Source: Candidatus Saccharibacteria bacterium HGW-Saccharibacteria-1 (GTDB taxonomy: Bacteria > Patescibacteriota > Saccharimonadia > Saccharimonadales > Saccharimonadaceae). Taken from it: DNA of 64,000 bases. The notes beneath the pieces were generated by a model. It ran no database searches and was not told the origin of the DNA. It saw only the letters and a program-made list of their open reading frames with translations. Below are positions 22,917 through 33,178 of this stretch, piece after piece (position 1 is the stretch's first letter; every line of letters starts with the position of its first letter). The position numbers were made by a program, and so were the translations under genes. Location of the stretch: NCBI GenBank assembly GCA_002839415.1, contig PGXZ01000002.1, positions 29,199-93,198 of the forward strand, in the 5' to 3' direction.

Positions 22917-22945
22917 TTGACATTTAATAGTACCTTGTATAACAT
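22917..22945 (+). promoter_or_regulatory. Sigma70-type promoter TTGACA-N17-TAACAT upstream of the PadR gene
   Basis: TTGACA 22917-22922, TAACAT 22940-22945; +1 expected at or next to the ATG at 22952. Confidence 0.65.
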
Positions 22946-22951
22946 AGAACT

Positions 22952-23296
22952 ATGGCAGACAAAGACACCACTAGCGAATTGTACGCCGAACAGATGGCGA
23001 TACAGCTTAGAAAAGGTTTTTTAGCTTATTGCGTACTCAAGGTTTGTTCGCATAATGCAAAATACACGAGTGATATTATTATGGAGCTTCGGGAAGCTCA
23101 GTTAGTAGTAGTGGAGGGTACAATATATCCTTTGTTATCGCGACTACAAAAAGACGGATTGCTGGTTCACGAATGGCAAGAAAGTGAACAAGGTCCACCA
23201 CGAAAATATTATAAAACGACAGAATATGGTAACGAGGTAATACAATTTACAACCAAAAAAATATCCGCACTTAACGCAACCCTGGAAAGATTATAA
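22952..23296 (+). CDS. PadR-family transcriptional regulator
   Basis: 'EGTIYPLLSRLQKDGLLVHEWQESEQGPPRKYYKTTEYG'. Confidence 0.92.
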   Translation: MADKDTTSELYAEQMAIQLRKGFLAYCVLKVCSHNAKYTSDIIMELREAQLVVVEGTIYPLLSRLQKDGLLVHEWQESEQGPPRKYYKTTEYGNEVIQFTTKKISALNATLERL

Positions 23297-23305
23297 GGAG
23301 AGATT

Positions 23306-24889
23306 ATGAAAGAAATTACCAGAATACATATTGCCAAAGTTCCGTATGACATTGAATTTGCGGCAAAAAAAGATATCGAAAAATACATCAAAGCTTTGGA
23401 GCTTTATGCCGAAGACGATGAGCTTCTTCAGGATATTGAAATACGAATTACTGAATTATTATCTGATCGTGGAGTATCCGTTAACGGTGTAATTACGGTT
23501 GATGATGTTGTTGCTATTCGAAAGCAACTTGGTGAGCCAGAGGAATTTATGGGTGACGAAAAGCGAGCAAAGCCAAATGTTGAAGTTAGTCATATCAATG
23601 CTGAACGTAAATTATTTCGCGATAAAGACAACGCTGTACTTGGCGGCGTATTAAGCGGCTGCGCAAACTACTTTGGGGTTAATCCACTTTGGCTAAGATT
23701 GATATTTATCGCAACTTTATTCTTTTCGGCAGGCACGGTACTACTAGCTTATTTGCTACTTTGGGTTATTATTCCACCGGCAAAAACTGCAGCTGAAAAG
23801 CTACAAATGTGCGGCAAGCCTGTTAATCTCGACTCTATTAGAGAGCTAAATGAGAGCGGTCAAAATCTTGCTTCCGAACGCGAACGCGCAACCGCAGTCC
23901 GTCGTGTAATAATGCTAATTATTGGCGTTATATCAATTGGGATTTCGGTAACAACATTGATGTTTACTATTTTTGCGGCCTTTGGAATTTATCACTATAA
24001 TGTTTTTGGTGGTATTGTGCCGGGCGCTCAATGGGCGTTTGTTGTTGCTTATATTTTAGCGATCATTTCAGGAGTTTTATTGTCAACATTGTTTGCTGTG
24101 GTTGCTTATATTGCTTTTACGCTAAATATAAACAAAAGAATAATAATTAGTGTTATTGTTATTGTTGTCGCTGGACTTTTGTCATTTGGCACAGCTGTCG
24201 GCCTAGTGTCGTACCAATCAATGAGGGTGGATAGTCAAATTCAAAGGACTGTAAAAGATAGCAGTATCTCGGTTCCAGCTGGTTTCTCATCGATAAAAAA
24301 GATATCAGTAGATGCGAGGTCTGTTCAGATAAAATATGTAGTTGATAATAATAATCGAATTGTATATCACTCTTTGCCGGGTGACGAACAGCCAAATATA
24401 TCTTATGACGGTACAAACTTAAGTGTTAAGCTTCAGCCGAATTTAAGCGCTAGGTGGCCACACCTTCAGCCGACTTTGACTATTTACGGACCAAAGCTAG
24501 ATTTGATCGAGGTTAAATACGGCAACGTAATTTATTCAGCCATTAAACAGGATTTAGCTATTTTTACAACAGGTCAAAATTCATCGATTAACTTAAGTGG
24601 TGGAATATTTAATAATCTTGCGATTGATGCTAGGGATAATTCCTCGGTATCGGCCGATGAATCTACTGTTGAAAATGTCATAATTAATTCACAGACAGAT
24701 TCGGATATTGAACTGGGGACGGTTAAATCACTCGACGTTACTCAGCCAGAAGCTTGTCCAGCTAATGCTAGCGCTAAGGTTGATTTGCAGAGTGTGAGTG
24801 CGGGTACTATGCTCTATAACAGTAAAGAAATCAAGGCTGGTACGTATGACGCAATCTGTGGGTCAATAACTTTTGACGGTAAAAACTAA
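23306..24889 (+). CDS. PspC-domain envelope-stress-like membrane protein
   Basis: 'KLFRDKDNAVLGGVLSGCANYFGVNPLWLRLIFIATLFFSAGTVLLAYLLLWVIIP' (PspC), C-terminal adhesin-like/toast-rack-like beta region. Confidence 0.85.
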   Translation: MKEITRIHIAKVPYDIEFAAKKDIEKYIKALELYAEDDELLQDIEIRITELLSDRGVSVNGVITVDDVVAIRKQLGEPEEFMGDEKRAKPNVEVSHINAERKLFRDKDNAVLGGVLSGCANYFGVNPLWLRLIFIATLFFSAGTVLLAYLLLWVIIPPAKTAAEKLQMCGKPVNLDSIRELNESGQNLASERERATAVRRVIMLIIGVISIGISVTTLMFTIFAAFGIYHYNVFGGIVPGAQWAFVVAYILAIISGVLLSTLFAVVAYIAFTLNINKRIIISVIVIVVAGLLSFGTAVGLVSYQSMRVDSQIQRTVKDSSISVPAGFSSIKKISVDARSVQIKYVVDNNNRIVYHSLPGDEQPNISYDGTNLSVKLQPNLSARWPHLQPTLTIYGPKLDLIEVKYGNVIYSAIKQDLAIFTTGQNSSINLSGGIFNNLAIDARDNSSVSADESTVENVIINSQTDSDIELGTVKSLDVTQPEACPANASAKVDLQSVSAGTMLYNSKEIKAGTYDAICGSITFDGKN

Positions 24890-24907
24890 GGAAAATAAAG
24901 GATTGAA

Positions 24908-26182
24908 ATGACAACACGTGATATATTACGCCGAGCCAGACGAAGCTTGGCCCAGGCAAAGGTGCGAACAATATTAACTAGCCTTGCGATTGCTGTTGGG
25001 GCTTTCACTGTAACCCTTGCTTTAGCGGCTGGTGAGGGTGGTCGACAGTATACCGAAGAAATGGTCAAAACCAGTGGTGATGCCGGCAGTCTAAATGTTT
25101 ACCCAAAAAGGATTGAACCTAAAAACGACAAATTGACCGAATATGGTACAGCAGAAAATTCTCCTTCCCAGAGAAATACACTAAGTGAATCTGATGTGGC
25201 AAAAATTAAAAAAATTGATGGGGTCGCTAATGTTCAGCCGATATATGATATCCAGCCTCGTTATGTGACTCGCGGTGATGGATACAAAAAATATGTTGCG
25301 GCGGTTAATGTTAAAATTCATCGTACGGAAATGAAATTGTCGGCTGGGTCTTTGGATGACAACAGGATACCGATCGGCGGAATATCTGTGTCGGAAGAGT
25401 TACTGTCGTCATTCGGATTTTCTAATGCTACTAGTGCTATTGGCCAAAAAATTATAATTAATTTTCCAAAATTAACAGCCAGCGGTGAATCTACCGAAGA
25501 GTCGTTTAATAAAACGTTCAAGATTGCAGCAGTCGACCACGGTACCGATGCGACGTTGTATTATCAACCATCGCTAAATATTTCGGTTGATGATGGTAAA
25601 GAGGTGTATGACTACCAAATGTCGGGCAGCAGTAGTGATAAGTATGACGGAGTAGTGGTCGAGCTCAAAGATGGCGTGGATGTAAAAAATGCCAAAGAAA
25701 CGATTGCTGGGCAGAATTATGAGGTCTACTCACTTCAAGATATTCGTGAAACTTTATTGCAAATGGTTAATATTGCACAGTGGGGAATGGTTGCTTTTGG
25801 AGCGCTGGCTATTCTTGCTTCGATCTTTGGGATAATAAATACGCAGTATATTAGTGTACTAGAGCGCACTCAGCAGATTGGCTTGATGAAAGCGCTTGGT
25901 GCTAGAAAAAAAGACATCGCACGACTGTTCAGATACGAAGCTGCGTGGGTTGGGTTTTTGGGCGGAGTCGCTGGGACAGTATTAGCTTTGCTAGTTGGCT
26001 TTGCAAATCCATTGATTGCCAAGACTCTTGGTCTGGAAAAGGGCGTCGAGTTGTTAGTATTTCAACCTTTGACTAGCCTGATTTTGATAATAGTGATGAT
26101 GACAATTGCAATTAGCGCTGGCTATTTTCCATCCAGGAAAGCGGCCAAGCTTGATCCAATTGAAGCCTTAAGAACTGAATAA
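24908..26182 (+). CDS. MacB/FtsX-like ABC transporter permease (1)
   Basis: 'ARRSLAQAKVRTILTSLAIAVGAFTVTLAL', 'FGIINTQYISVLERTQQIGLMKALGARKKDI', 'PSRKAAKLDPIEALRTE'. Confidence 0.92.
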   Translation: MTTRDILRRARRSLAQAKVRTILTSLAIAVGAFTVTLALAAGEGGRQYTEEMVKTSGDAGSLNVYPKRIEPKNDKLTEYGTAENSPSQRNTLSESDVAKIKKIDGVANVQPIYDIQPRYVTRGDGYKKYVAAVNVKIHRTEMKLSAGSLDDNRIPIGGISVSEELLSSFGFSNATSAIGQKIIINFPKLTASGESTEESFNKTFKIAAVDHGTDATLYYQPSLNISVDDGKEVYDYQMSGSSSDKYDGVVVELKDGVDVKNAKETIAGQNYEVYSLQDIRETLLQMVNIAQWGMVAFGALAILASIFGIINTQYISVLERTQQIGLMKALGARKKDIARLFRYEAAWVGFLGGVAGTVLALLVGFANPLIAKTLGLEKGVELLVFQPLTSLILIIVMMTIAISAGYFPSRKAAKLDPIEALRTE

Positions 26183-26211
26183 ATGTTACAATAAATAGGA
26201 AAGAGGAAATT

Positions 26212-26892
26212 ATGATTGAAGTTAAAAATGTGACAAAAACGTATGGTAAAAAGAATAATGCTTTTGTTGCTCTTGATAATGTTAGTTTTACAATACCAGA
26301 CGGTGCCAGTGTAGCTATTTTAGGAAAGTCCGGAAGCGGAAAGTCGACGCTTATGCACGCCATCAGCGGTCTAGATAAACCAGAAAAAGGCGAGATTATA
26401 ATTGATGGTAAGAACATCTTAGCCCTAAATCAAAAAGCGATCGATAAATTTCGATCTAGGACAATTAGCTTTATTTTTCAAAGTTTTTTCGTTCAAGCCA
26501 ATGAAAGTTGCTATGATAACGTTAGTTTGCCGCTTGAAATTTCGGGCACGGCAGTAAATCGACGCAAGAAACGAATCGAAGATGCGTTGACGGCCGTTGA
26601 ATTGCTTGATAAAAAGAAATCGCGCGCTCGTGACCTATCGGGTGGCCAAAAGCAGCGACTTGCAGTGGCTAGGGCGATTGTCGGTAATCCGCGAATCTTG
26701 TTTGCCGATGAACCAACCGGAAACTTGGACAGCGCCACCGGTCAGGTTGTAGAAGATTTATTGTTTGGATATAATAAAGATAATGATGTTACGCTGATTG
26801 TCGTTACTCATGACCCAGACCTTGCCAAGAGATGCGATATTCAAATTCACATTAAAGATGGAAAAATCGAATCAATTGAAGGGAATGAATAA
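26212..26892 (+). CDS. ABC transporter ATP-binding protein (LolD/MacB type)
   Basis: Walker A 'GKSGSGKSTLM', signature 'LSGGQKQRLAVARA', Walker B 'ILFADEPTGNLD'. Confidence 0.95.
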   Translation: MIEVKNVTKTYGKKNNAFVALDNVSFTIPDGASVAILGKSGSGKSTLMHAISGLDKPEKGEIIIDGKNILALNQKAIDKFRSRTISFIFQSFFVQANESCYDNVSLPLEISGTAVNRRKKRIEDALTAVELLDKKKSRARDLSGGQKQRLAVARAIVGNPRILFADEPTGNLDSATGQVVEDLLFGYNKDNDVTLIVVTHDPDLAKRCDIQIHIKDGKIESIEGNE

Positions 26893-28170
26893 ATGAAACT
26901 TAGGGATATCACAATTCGCGCTGGACGAAGCCTGAAACACGCAAAGGCGCGGACATTACTAACTAGCCTTGCTATTGGCGTTGGTGCCTTTACGATTGTC
27001 TTGAGTTTGGCAGTTGGGGCGGGTGGCCGTCAATATGCTGCAAATATTATTAGTAGCAATACTAACGAAAAAGCGTTATATAACATTAGTCCAAAACAAG
27101 ACGGGGTTGATTCGTCCAAGCCTAAAAAATACACTAATGCGCAAATCGCCAATTATGGTGGTTACGAAATGGTGTTGTTGCGACAATCTGATCTTGATAA
27201 AATGGCTAAGGTTGATGGCGTTAAGTCTGTAATGCCGTATTTTACAGTTTCACCTAAATATGTAACACGTGAAGGTCAAGAAAAATATCAGGCCAGCATT
27301 GAACCTTTCCAAAGCGAGGTAAAGCTTGAATATGCGGCGGGTAATGCTAATGATATTGATAAAGATAGCATAATTATTCCTGATGATTATCGTGAAGCTC
27401 TGGGTTTTAAAAATGCATCAGATGCAATTGGCAAGAAGGTTCAAATCATTATTGAAAAGGGAGGTTCAAACCCGCTTGATCCAGAGATTAAGGCTTTTGA
27501 GTATAATATTGTTGGTGTAAATAAAAAGCCAGCCGTAGCTATAAATGGCGGCACGACATTACAAATGACAAGTGGCAATATGAAAATTATAAATGACTAT
27601 AATTTGCAAGGAACTCCAACTTACGGAACATACCTTAGCGCTTCGGTCATGGCAAAAGATGATGTCGACGTGGATACTGTGAAAACTAATCTGGACAAGG
27701 CTGGTTATGAATCTAAAACAGCCGAAGATTTGATGGGCTTCATATTCCAATTCATTAACGTTTTACAAGCAATCTTGATTGGCTTCGGCGCGCTTGCGGT
27801 TTTGACATCAGTCTTTGGAATTATCAATACTCAATATATTAGTGTGCTTGAGCGAACCCAGCAAATCGGTTTAATGAAAGCCCTTGGTATGCGACGTCGT
27901 GATGTTGGTCGCTTATTTAAACTTGAAGCCGCTTGGGTAGGTTTCCTTGGTGGATCGATCGGAAGTATTCTTGCAGTAGCAGGTGGTACGATTGCAAATC
28001 CAATAATTAGCAAAGCCCTAAAAATCGGTGATGTTAGCCTGATAGTATTTGAGCCTCTGAGTGTTGCGGTAGTTGTAGTTGGTTTAGTTGTAGTATCTGT
28101 TGTTTCAGGAATACTGCCAGCTCGCAAAGCCGCGAAGCTTAACCCGATCGAAGCTCTTCGCACTGAATAG
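26893..28170 (+). CDS. MacB/FtsX-like ABC transporter permease (2)
   Basis: Paralogue of permease 1: 'FGIINTQYISVLERTQQIGLMKALGMRRRDVGRLFKLEAAWVGFLGG', 'PARKAAKLNPIEALRTE'. Confidence 0.92.
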   Translation: MKLRDITIRAGRSLKHAKARTLLTSLAIGVGAFTIVLSLAVGAGGRQYAANIISSNTNEKALYNISPKQDGVDSSKPKKYTNAQIANYGGYEMVLLRQSDLDKMAKVDGVKSVMPYFTVSPKYVTREGQEKYQASIEPFQSEVKLEYAAGNANDIDKDSIIIPDDYREALGFKNASDAIGKKVQIIIEKGGSNPLDPEIKAFEYNIVGVNKKPAVAINGGTTLQMTSGNMKIINDYNLQGTPTYGTYLSASVMAKDDVDVDTVKTNLDKAGYESKTAEDLMGFIFQFINVLQAILIGFGALAVLTSVFGIINTQYISVLERTQQIGLMKALGMRRRDVGRLFKLEAAWVGFLGGSIGSILAVAGGTIANPIISKALKIGDVSLIVFEPLSVAVVVVGLVVVSVVSGILPARKAAKLNPIEALRTE

Positions 28171-28189
28171 TTAGTCGATGGATAGTATT

Positions 28190-28228
28190 TCAGCCGTACC
28201 CATTATGAGTGCGGCTGATTTTTTAATG
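28190..28228 (+). terminator. Terminator after the PadR-PspC-ABC operon
   Basis: tcagccg...cggctga hairpin followed by tttttt. Confidence 0.75.
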
Positions 28229-28298
28229 GTGCGCTTTGTGCTAAATTATAAATAATATGCTAGTATAATGTTAGACTAATATAAAACGAAAAATAAAC

Positions 28299-29951
28299 AT
28301 GCTTAAGTTAAAAAATACGACGACAAACGACAAAATAAATATCTTTTTTATATTGTTAGCTTCGTTGTTTTTTATACTTTCAGTAGCTTTTGGTAGTATT
28401 ACATTTTTAGATTACAAAAAAGCAGAAAAAATTTCCCAAATAGAAAATTCTAAATTAGATGCATTGAAATCAAAACTTGAAAAAACATCCTCACTTAAAC
28501 CAATTGAGGGAAATGACACTAATGTGGTCAAAATGTTGCTTAAAATCTTGGGCAAATCAGATGATGAGGTTAAAGTTGACATTACCGATACCTCAAGCCC
28601 GCAGATATCAAAAGACGGCTCGATTATTTATGGAAGCTCAAAAACCGACGTAACGATTAACGTCACTGTAGTTATTGCCAGCGGTAATTTATCTTTTGCA
28701 AAAGATTTGACAGTATTAATCCCGAAGAAGGCTATCAAGCCAACTCCAACCGAGAGATCTGTGAGCGTAAGGGACTATGATGCAAAAGGCGATGGTATCG
28801 CCGATGACACGCTTAAAATTCAACGAGCTATCGATTATATCAGTTCGGTTGGTGGCGGAACCGTAAATATCCCATCAGGTACCTATATTATCAACCCAGA
28901 CGTTTCAATTAACATGAAAAGCAGTATCCAATTAAGTTTGTCGAGTGATGCAATACTTAAATCATCGTCAAGCAGCAAGGTGAACTCGGAAGTTATAAAT
29001 ATTATCGACGTCAATAATGTAAATATTATTGGTGGCAAAATTATTGGCGACAGATATATACACACTGGAACTGGTGGTGAATGGGGCATGGGTGTTAATA
29101 TTGAAAAAAGTTCAAACGTTAAAATTAGTGATATAAATATAACAAACTGTTGGGGTGATGGTATCTATATTGGCGGCGAATCGTCAAACGGTGTAGTTAT
29201 CGACGGAGTTATCAGCGACAACAACAGACGCCAGGGCTTGTCGATTACAAACGCAAAGAACGTTACCATTACCAGTAGTGAATTTAAAAATACTAACGGC
29301 ACCTTGCCTCAGGCTGGCATAGATCTCGAGCCAAACCCAGGCCAAACCGTCGAAGATATTAAAATTGATAATATAAAATCAATTGGTAACAAGGGTTCGG
29401 GTGTTGATATTTTAGGTATGAACGGTCCGGTCCGTAGGGTGAAAATATCAAATAGTGTACTGCAGGATAATGCGGGCATTGGCGTAATGATGTCGAGCGC
29501 AAATGACATCGCTTTAACTAACGACGTCATCCGTAATAGCACTTTTGGTATTGAAGTTAAAAACGATGTTTACAATGTAGTCGCAAGCGGCCTTGATATT
29601 TCATATAATCAGTCGCGCGGCGTATCTTTGGTTAGCAACAATCAAAAGGTCGGTATTGAAAATATTCTATTCAAAGATACGACGGTCGCAAATAACAGCC
29701 AACGTAGTCCGGGTAAAGCTGATGGCGTTAGGATTGACGCCTATGATTCGACTGGTTACATTAAAAATGTAAAATTTATGAACACTAAATTCATTGATAA
29801 CCAGAAATCACATACTCAGAGTTTTGGTTTGACTGTCGGTAACTCAAAGTTAATTAGCGACATAACCTTGTATGCCGACTGTGTATTTTCAGGCAATATA
29901 TCAGGCGGTTTACACTCTGCGGTCCCAATTTCTCAGAACGTACCTAGATAA
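28299..29951 (+). CDS. Membrane-anchored right-handed beta-helix (pectate-lyase-3-like) surface protein
   Basis: N-terminal TM; 'SVRDYDAKGDGIADDTLKIQRAIDYISSVGGGTVNIPSGTYII' plus repeated N/I/D-rich rungs. Confidence 0.85.
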   Translation: MLKLKNTTTNDKINIFFILLASLFFILSVAFGSITFLDYKKAEKISQIENSKLDALKSKLEKTSSLKPIEGNDTNVVKMLLKILGKSDDEVKVDITDTSSPQISKDGSIIYGSSKTDVTINVTVVIASGNLSFAKDLTVLIPKKAIKPTPTERSVSVRDYDAKGDGIADDTLKIQRAIDYISSVGGGTVNIPSGTYIINPDVSINMKSSIQLSLSSDAILKSSSSSKVNSEVINIIDVNNVNIIGGKIIGDRYIHTGTGGEWGMGVNIEKSSNVKISDINITNCWGDGIYIGGESSNGVVIDGVISDNNRRQGLSITNAKNVTITSSEFKNTNGTLPQAGIDLEPNPGQTVEDIKIDNIKSIGNKGSGVDILGMNGPVRRVKISNSVLQDNAGIGVMMSSANDIALTNDVIRNSTFGIEVKNDVYNVVASGLDISYNQSRGVSLVSNNQKVGIENILFKDTTVANNSQRSPGKADGVRIDAYDSTGYIKNVKFMNTKFIDNQKSHTQSFGLTVGNSKLISDITLYADCVFSGNISGGLHSAVPISQNVPR

Positions 29952-29996
29952 GTGTAATACTGGCGTTTACTAGTTTAGGTCTGTTACAATATTTAT

Positions 29997-31295
29997 ATGT
30001 TAGATATACGATTTATTAGAGACAACGCCGCAGCCGTCGAAATTAATGCTCATAACAAAGGCTATGATATTGATATATCTTCACTTATAAAACTAGATGA
30101 TGAACGTCGTGATTTGCAAACTCAGGTTGATGATTTACGCGAAAAACGCAATGAAATCGCCGCCAGCTCAAAAGGAGTTCGACCTACGCCCGAGCAAATA
30201 GCAGAAGGTAAAGCTATCAAAGATCAGCTTTTGGTTATTGAACCCCAACTTAAAACTGTAAACGATAGTTATCTTGAGTTACTTAAAAAAGTTCCAAATA
30301 TGGCCGCTAGCGACGTACCGGTTGGTCTTACTGAGGATGAGAACGTCGTTACAAAAACCATAGGTGAGCCGACTAAATTTGATTTTAAACCCAAAAATCA
30401 CGCCGAAATCGCCGCTGGTCGTGGTTGGCTCGACAAAGAGCGTGCCGCCAAGGTGACCGGCAGTCGTTTTACCTATGTTAAGGGTGATTTAGTTAAATTA
30501 CAAATGGCGATTGTGCAATTCGTGATGAACGCATTAAGCGACGAAGAGGTTGTTGGTAAAATCGCAAAAGAGGCAGGGCTAACTGTATCAAGCTGCGCTT
30601 TTACGCCAATTTTGCCGCCACTGATGCTCCGCACTGAGATGTATGATGCTATGGACCGTCTCGAGCCCCGTGATGACCGTTACAAGATAGAGGGTGATGA
30701 TTTGTGGTTGCAGGGAAGTGCCGAGCATGTGCTAGGCAGTATGCACTCTGGCGAGATTTTTGAAGAGACCGAATTACCGCTTCGATACCTTGGTTATGCT
30801 ACTAGTTTCCGCCGCGAAGCTGGCACTTATGGCAAAGACATGGAAGGAATTCTTCGCATGCATCAATTTGACAAACTCGAAATGGAGAGTTTTACAACCG
30901 CTGATGACGGTCCAAATGAGCATCTGTTGTTCGTGGCGATTCAGGAATATCTATTAGCCCAGTTACAACTACCATACCGTGTAATTCAAAAGTGCACTTT
31001 TGATATCGGCAAGCCAAACTCTCGTGGTGTCGACATGGAAGCTTGGCTGCCTGGTCAAGACAAATACCGCGAAACTCACACCGCTGATTATATGACGGAT
31101 TACCAATCACGTCGTCTAAATACTCGTGTCCGTCGCACCTCTGGCGATCTTGAGCTGGTCCACACCAATGACGCCACGGCCTTTGCCATCGGCCGAATAA
31201 TGATTGCGATTATCGAAAACAATCAAACCGAGGATGGAAAAGTAAACATCCCAACGGTGTTGCAACCATATCTCGCCAATAAAGCAACCTTGTAG
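29997..31295 (+). CDS. serS: Seryl-tRNA synthetase
   Basis: 'MLDIRFIRDNAAAVE', 'LTPILPPLMLRTEMYDAM'-type motif 2 region, 'YREVTHTADYMTDYQSRRLNTRVR'-type motif, 'NDATAFAIGRIMIAIIENNQTEDGKVNIPTVLQPY'. Confidence 0.96.
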   Translation: MLDIRFIRDNAAAVEINAHNKGYDIDISSLIKLDDERRDLQTQVDDLREKRNEIAASSKGVRPTPEQIAEGKAIKDQLLVIEPQLKTVNDSYLELLKKVPNMAASDVPVGLTEDENVVTKTIGEPTKFDFKPKNHAEIAAGRGWLDKERAAKVTGSRFTYVKGDLVKLQMAIVQFVMNALSDEEVVGKIAKEAGLTVSSCAFTPILPPLMLRTEMYDAMDRLEPRDDRYKIEGDDLWLQGSAEHVLGSMHSGEIFEETELPLRYLGYATSFRREAGTYGKDMEGILRMHQFDKLEMESFTTADDGPNEHLLFVAIQEYLLAQLQLPYRVIQKCTFDIGKPNSRGVDMEAWLPGQDKYRETHTADYMTDYQSRRLNTRVRRTSGDLELVHTNDATAFAIGRIMIAIIENNQTEDGKVNIPTVLQPYLANKATL

Positions 31296-31317
31296 TAAAA
31301 CAATAAGTAATAATGTG

Positions 31318-31352
31318 CAAGCCTGTATGAAACAGGATTGCTTTTTTTGCAA
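31318..31352 (+). terminator. Terminator after serS
   Basis: gcaagcctgt-atgaa-acaggattgc plus ttttttt. Confidence 0.85.
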
Positions 31353-31399
31353 TATTATGCTAATGTTATAAGTAATTTAACAGATTAAAAAACAAAAAT

Positions 31400-33178
31400 A
31401 TGAAATCAGAAAAACTTTGTAGCAGTTATTCGCCAGAGAGTGATAAAAATAATATAACTTCACTTGAATCTTTTATTGAGCCCGAGAACTATATTGATTA
31501 TTTTGATAAAAAAATACCTCTAACCATTGATGCTAAATATAGTGATAACGATTCAGAAAAAGAAGTTAACAGATTAGTTCATGCTTTTAATGCCCTAAAA
31601 CATAAATCATCTGATAACAAAGATACTTTTAACAATCTGCTGAATTTATCTTACTGTCGGGCTACTCAGTATAATACATTTAATTATTACGATATTAATT
31701 CATATCCAGAATTAATATTAAAAGCGGTTGATGACATCAATAGTGATTCAGAATTTATAAACAGATTAATTAAAAAAATAACATTTAACGAGATTGAAAA
31801 TACACCGATAAAAGAGCATATGCCTTATATAGCCGACAATCCTAGGGCTGCTTTTATGAAAGACTATGTGAATTTTGGTCCTGATTACAGGCGTTTATAT
31901 CGGGAAGTGGTTGATTATTCTCAAGAAATAGACGATGTCGATCTATTGTATTCGCCAGGAGGCGAGACTCTGAATGAGCATTATGTTGAGTTAGAGGTAT
32001 TGTCACTTTTTGGTGTCAATATAACTGACGTTAGTGAGGCATCAAGAGGGGCTTTATTTGACTGGGGCGTAAATTTAACTAGAGATAAATATGATAGACT
32101 TAAAAAGATTGCAAAACCCAAAACATATACAAATAGAGTTGAGATGGCTAATGCGTTCCTAGCAACTGAATTTGGTGATGATTTTGGTGATTATATAGTT
32201 GATATAGCTGAATATTCTAAGGAAAATGAATCTGATGAAATTTTTGAAATAATTAATGAATATCGTGATGTCAGTAGGTCATTTAGTAGTCAGTTTAATG
32301 ATATCGATCCAGGCTTTTCATTAGGTGCTGAAAAAGCTATGAATGAAAGGTTGACTGACTTATTAGCTGTTGCCGCCGAGGTGTCTAAAAACGGTAGTTT
32401 GACTGCTGATGTAGCGCCACACAGAGGAAATGAAGATTATGTTCATGATGGGAAGTTTGATATAAAAATCGATTCACTAGATCAAATAATTGATACTATG
32501 AATTCATTTTTGAAATCCCAGAAAATGTTATCAGATATATTGTCAAGCAAAGACACTTGCATAATCAATAGGTATAAAAAAGACGTTGATAAAGTATATT
32601 CACAGACGTATTCGCTAATAAATGATAAGTTTGGTATTGCACAGTTTCATGTAAGGCGATTTGGTGCGGGTAGTTTTGATAAGACGGTTGAACATGGTAA
32701 TTATAATGGTACCGAGGCGACAATCAGTTGGTCTATCAGTCCAAACAATCCATTTGCGTATCCTGGATCAAAAGACCCTGATTGCATGAATGTCCGATTT
32801 GATAGGGAAGGGCGTTTGATTGATGAGGCTCCGGATTCGCCAGGCAGATCATCGATTCGCGATGATGGAGTAATTTCGTTAGATATCGGATCAGTTTTGG
32901 GCGAAAAAACTTCAGTGTCTACCGTTGTTGGACGAACAATTGCGGCCGGCAATATTATCAGGGCTGAAAGTGATAATGGGATTAACTCAATTTCATTAAA
33001 TCACAATACTAATTATTTATCGCAAGAATACGGCAATGCGAATGATTTTGCATGGTTAGCTACGATGATAGAGCAAAAAATCGTGAATAGTTACGAACAT
33101 GCTAATAAGAAAAACATTATAAAAATTGGCAAAACTTTGGTAAAGAAGAGTGTTGATGCTAGCTATTTAGTAAGTTAG
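31400..33178 (+). CDS. Hypothetical protein (592 aa), no family recognised
   Basis: Long uninterrupted ORF; 3' end overlaps the convergent TrmB-like gene by 20 nt. Confidence 0.7.
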   Translation: MKSEKLCSSYSPESDKNNITSLESFIEPENYIDYFDKKIPLTIDAKYSDNDSEKEVNRLVHAFNALKHKSSDNKDTFNNLLNLSYCRATQYNTFNYYDINSYPELILKAVDDINSDSEFINRLIKKITFNEIENTPIKEHMPYIADNPRAAFMKDYVNFGPDYRRLYREVVDYSQEIDDVDLLYSPGGETLNEHYVELEVLSLFGVNITDVSEASRGALFDWGVNLTRDKYDRLKKIAKPKTYTNRVEMANAFLATEFGDDFGDYIVDIAEYSKENESDEIFEIINEYRDVSRSFSSQFNDIDPGFSLGAEKAMNERLTDLLAVAAEVSKNGSLTADVAPHRGNEDYVHDGKFDIKIDSLDQIIDTMNSFLKSQKMLSDILSSKDTCIINRYKKDVDKVYSQTYSLINDKFGIAQFHVRRFGAGSFDKTVEHGNYNGTEATISWSISPNNPFAYPGSKDPDCMNVRFDREGRLIDEAPDSPGRSSIRDDGVISLDIGSVLGEKTSVSTVVGRTIAAGNIIRAESDNGINSISLNHNTNYLSQEYGNANDFAWLATMIEQKIVNSYEHANKKNIIKIGKTLVKKSVDASYLVS

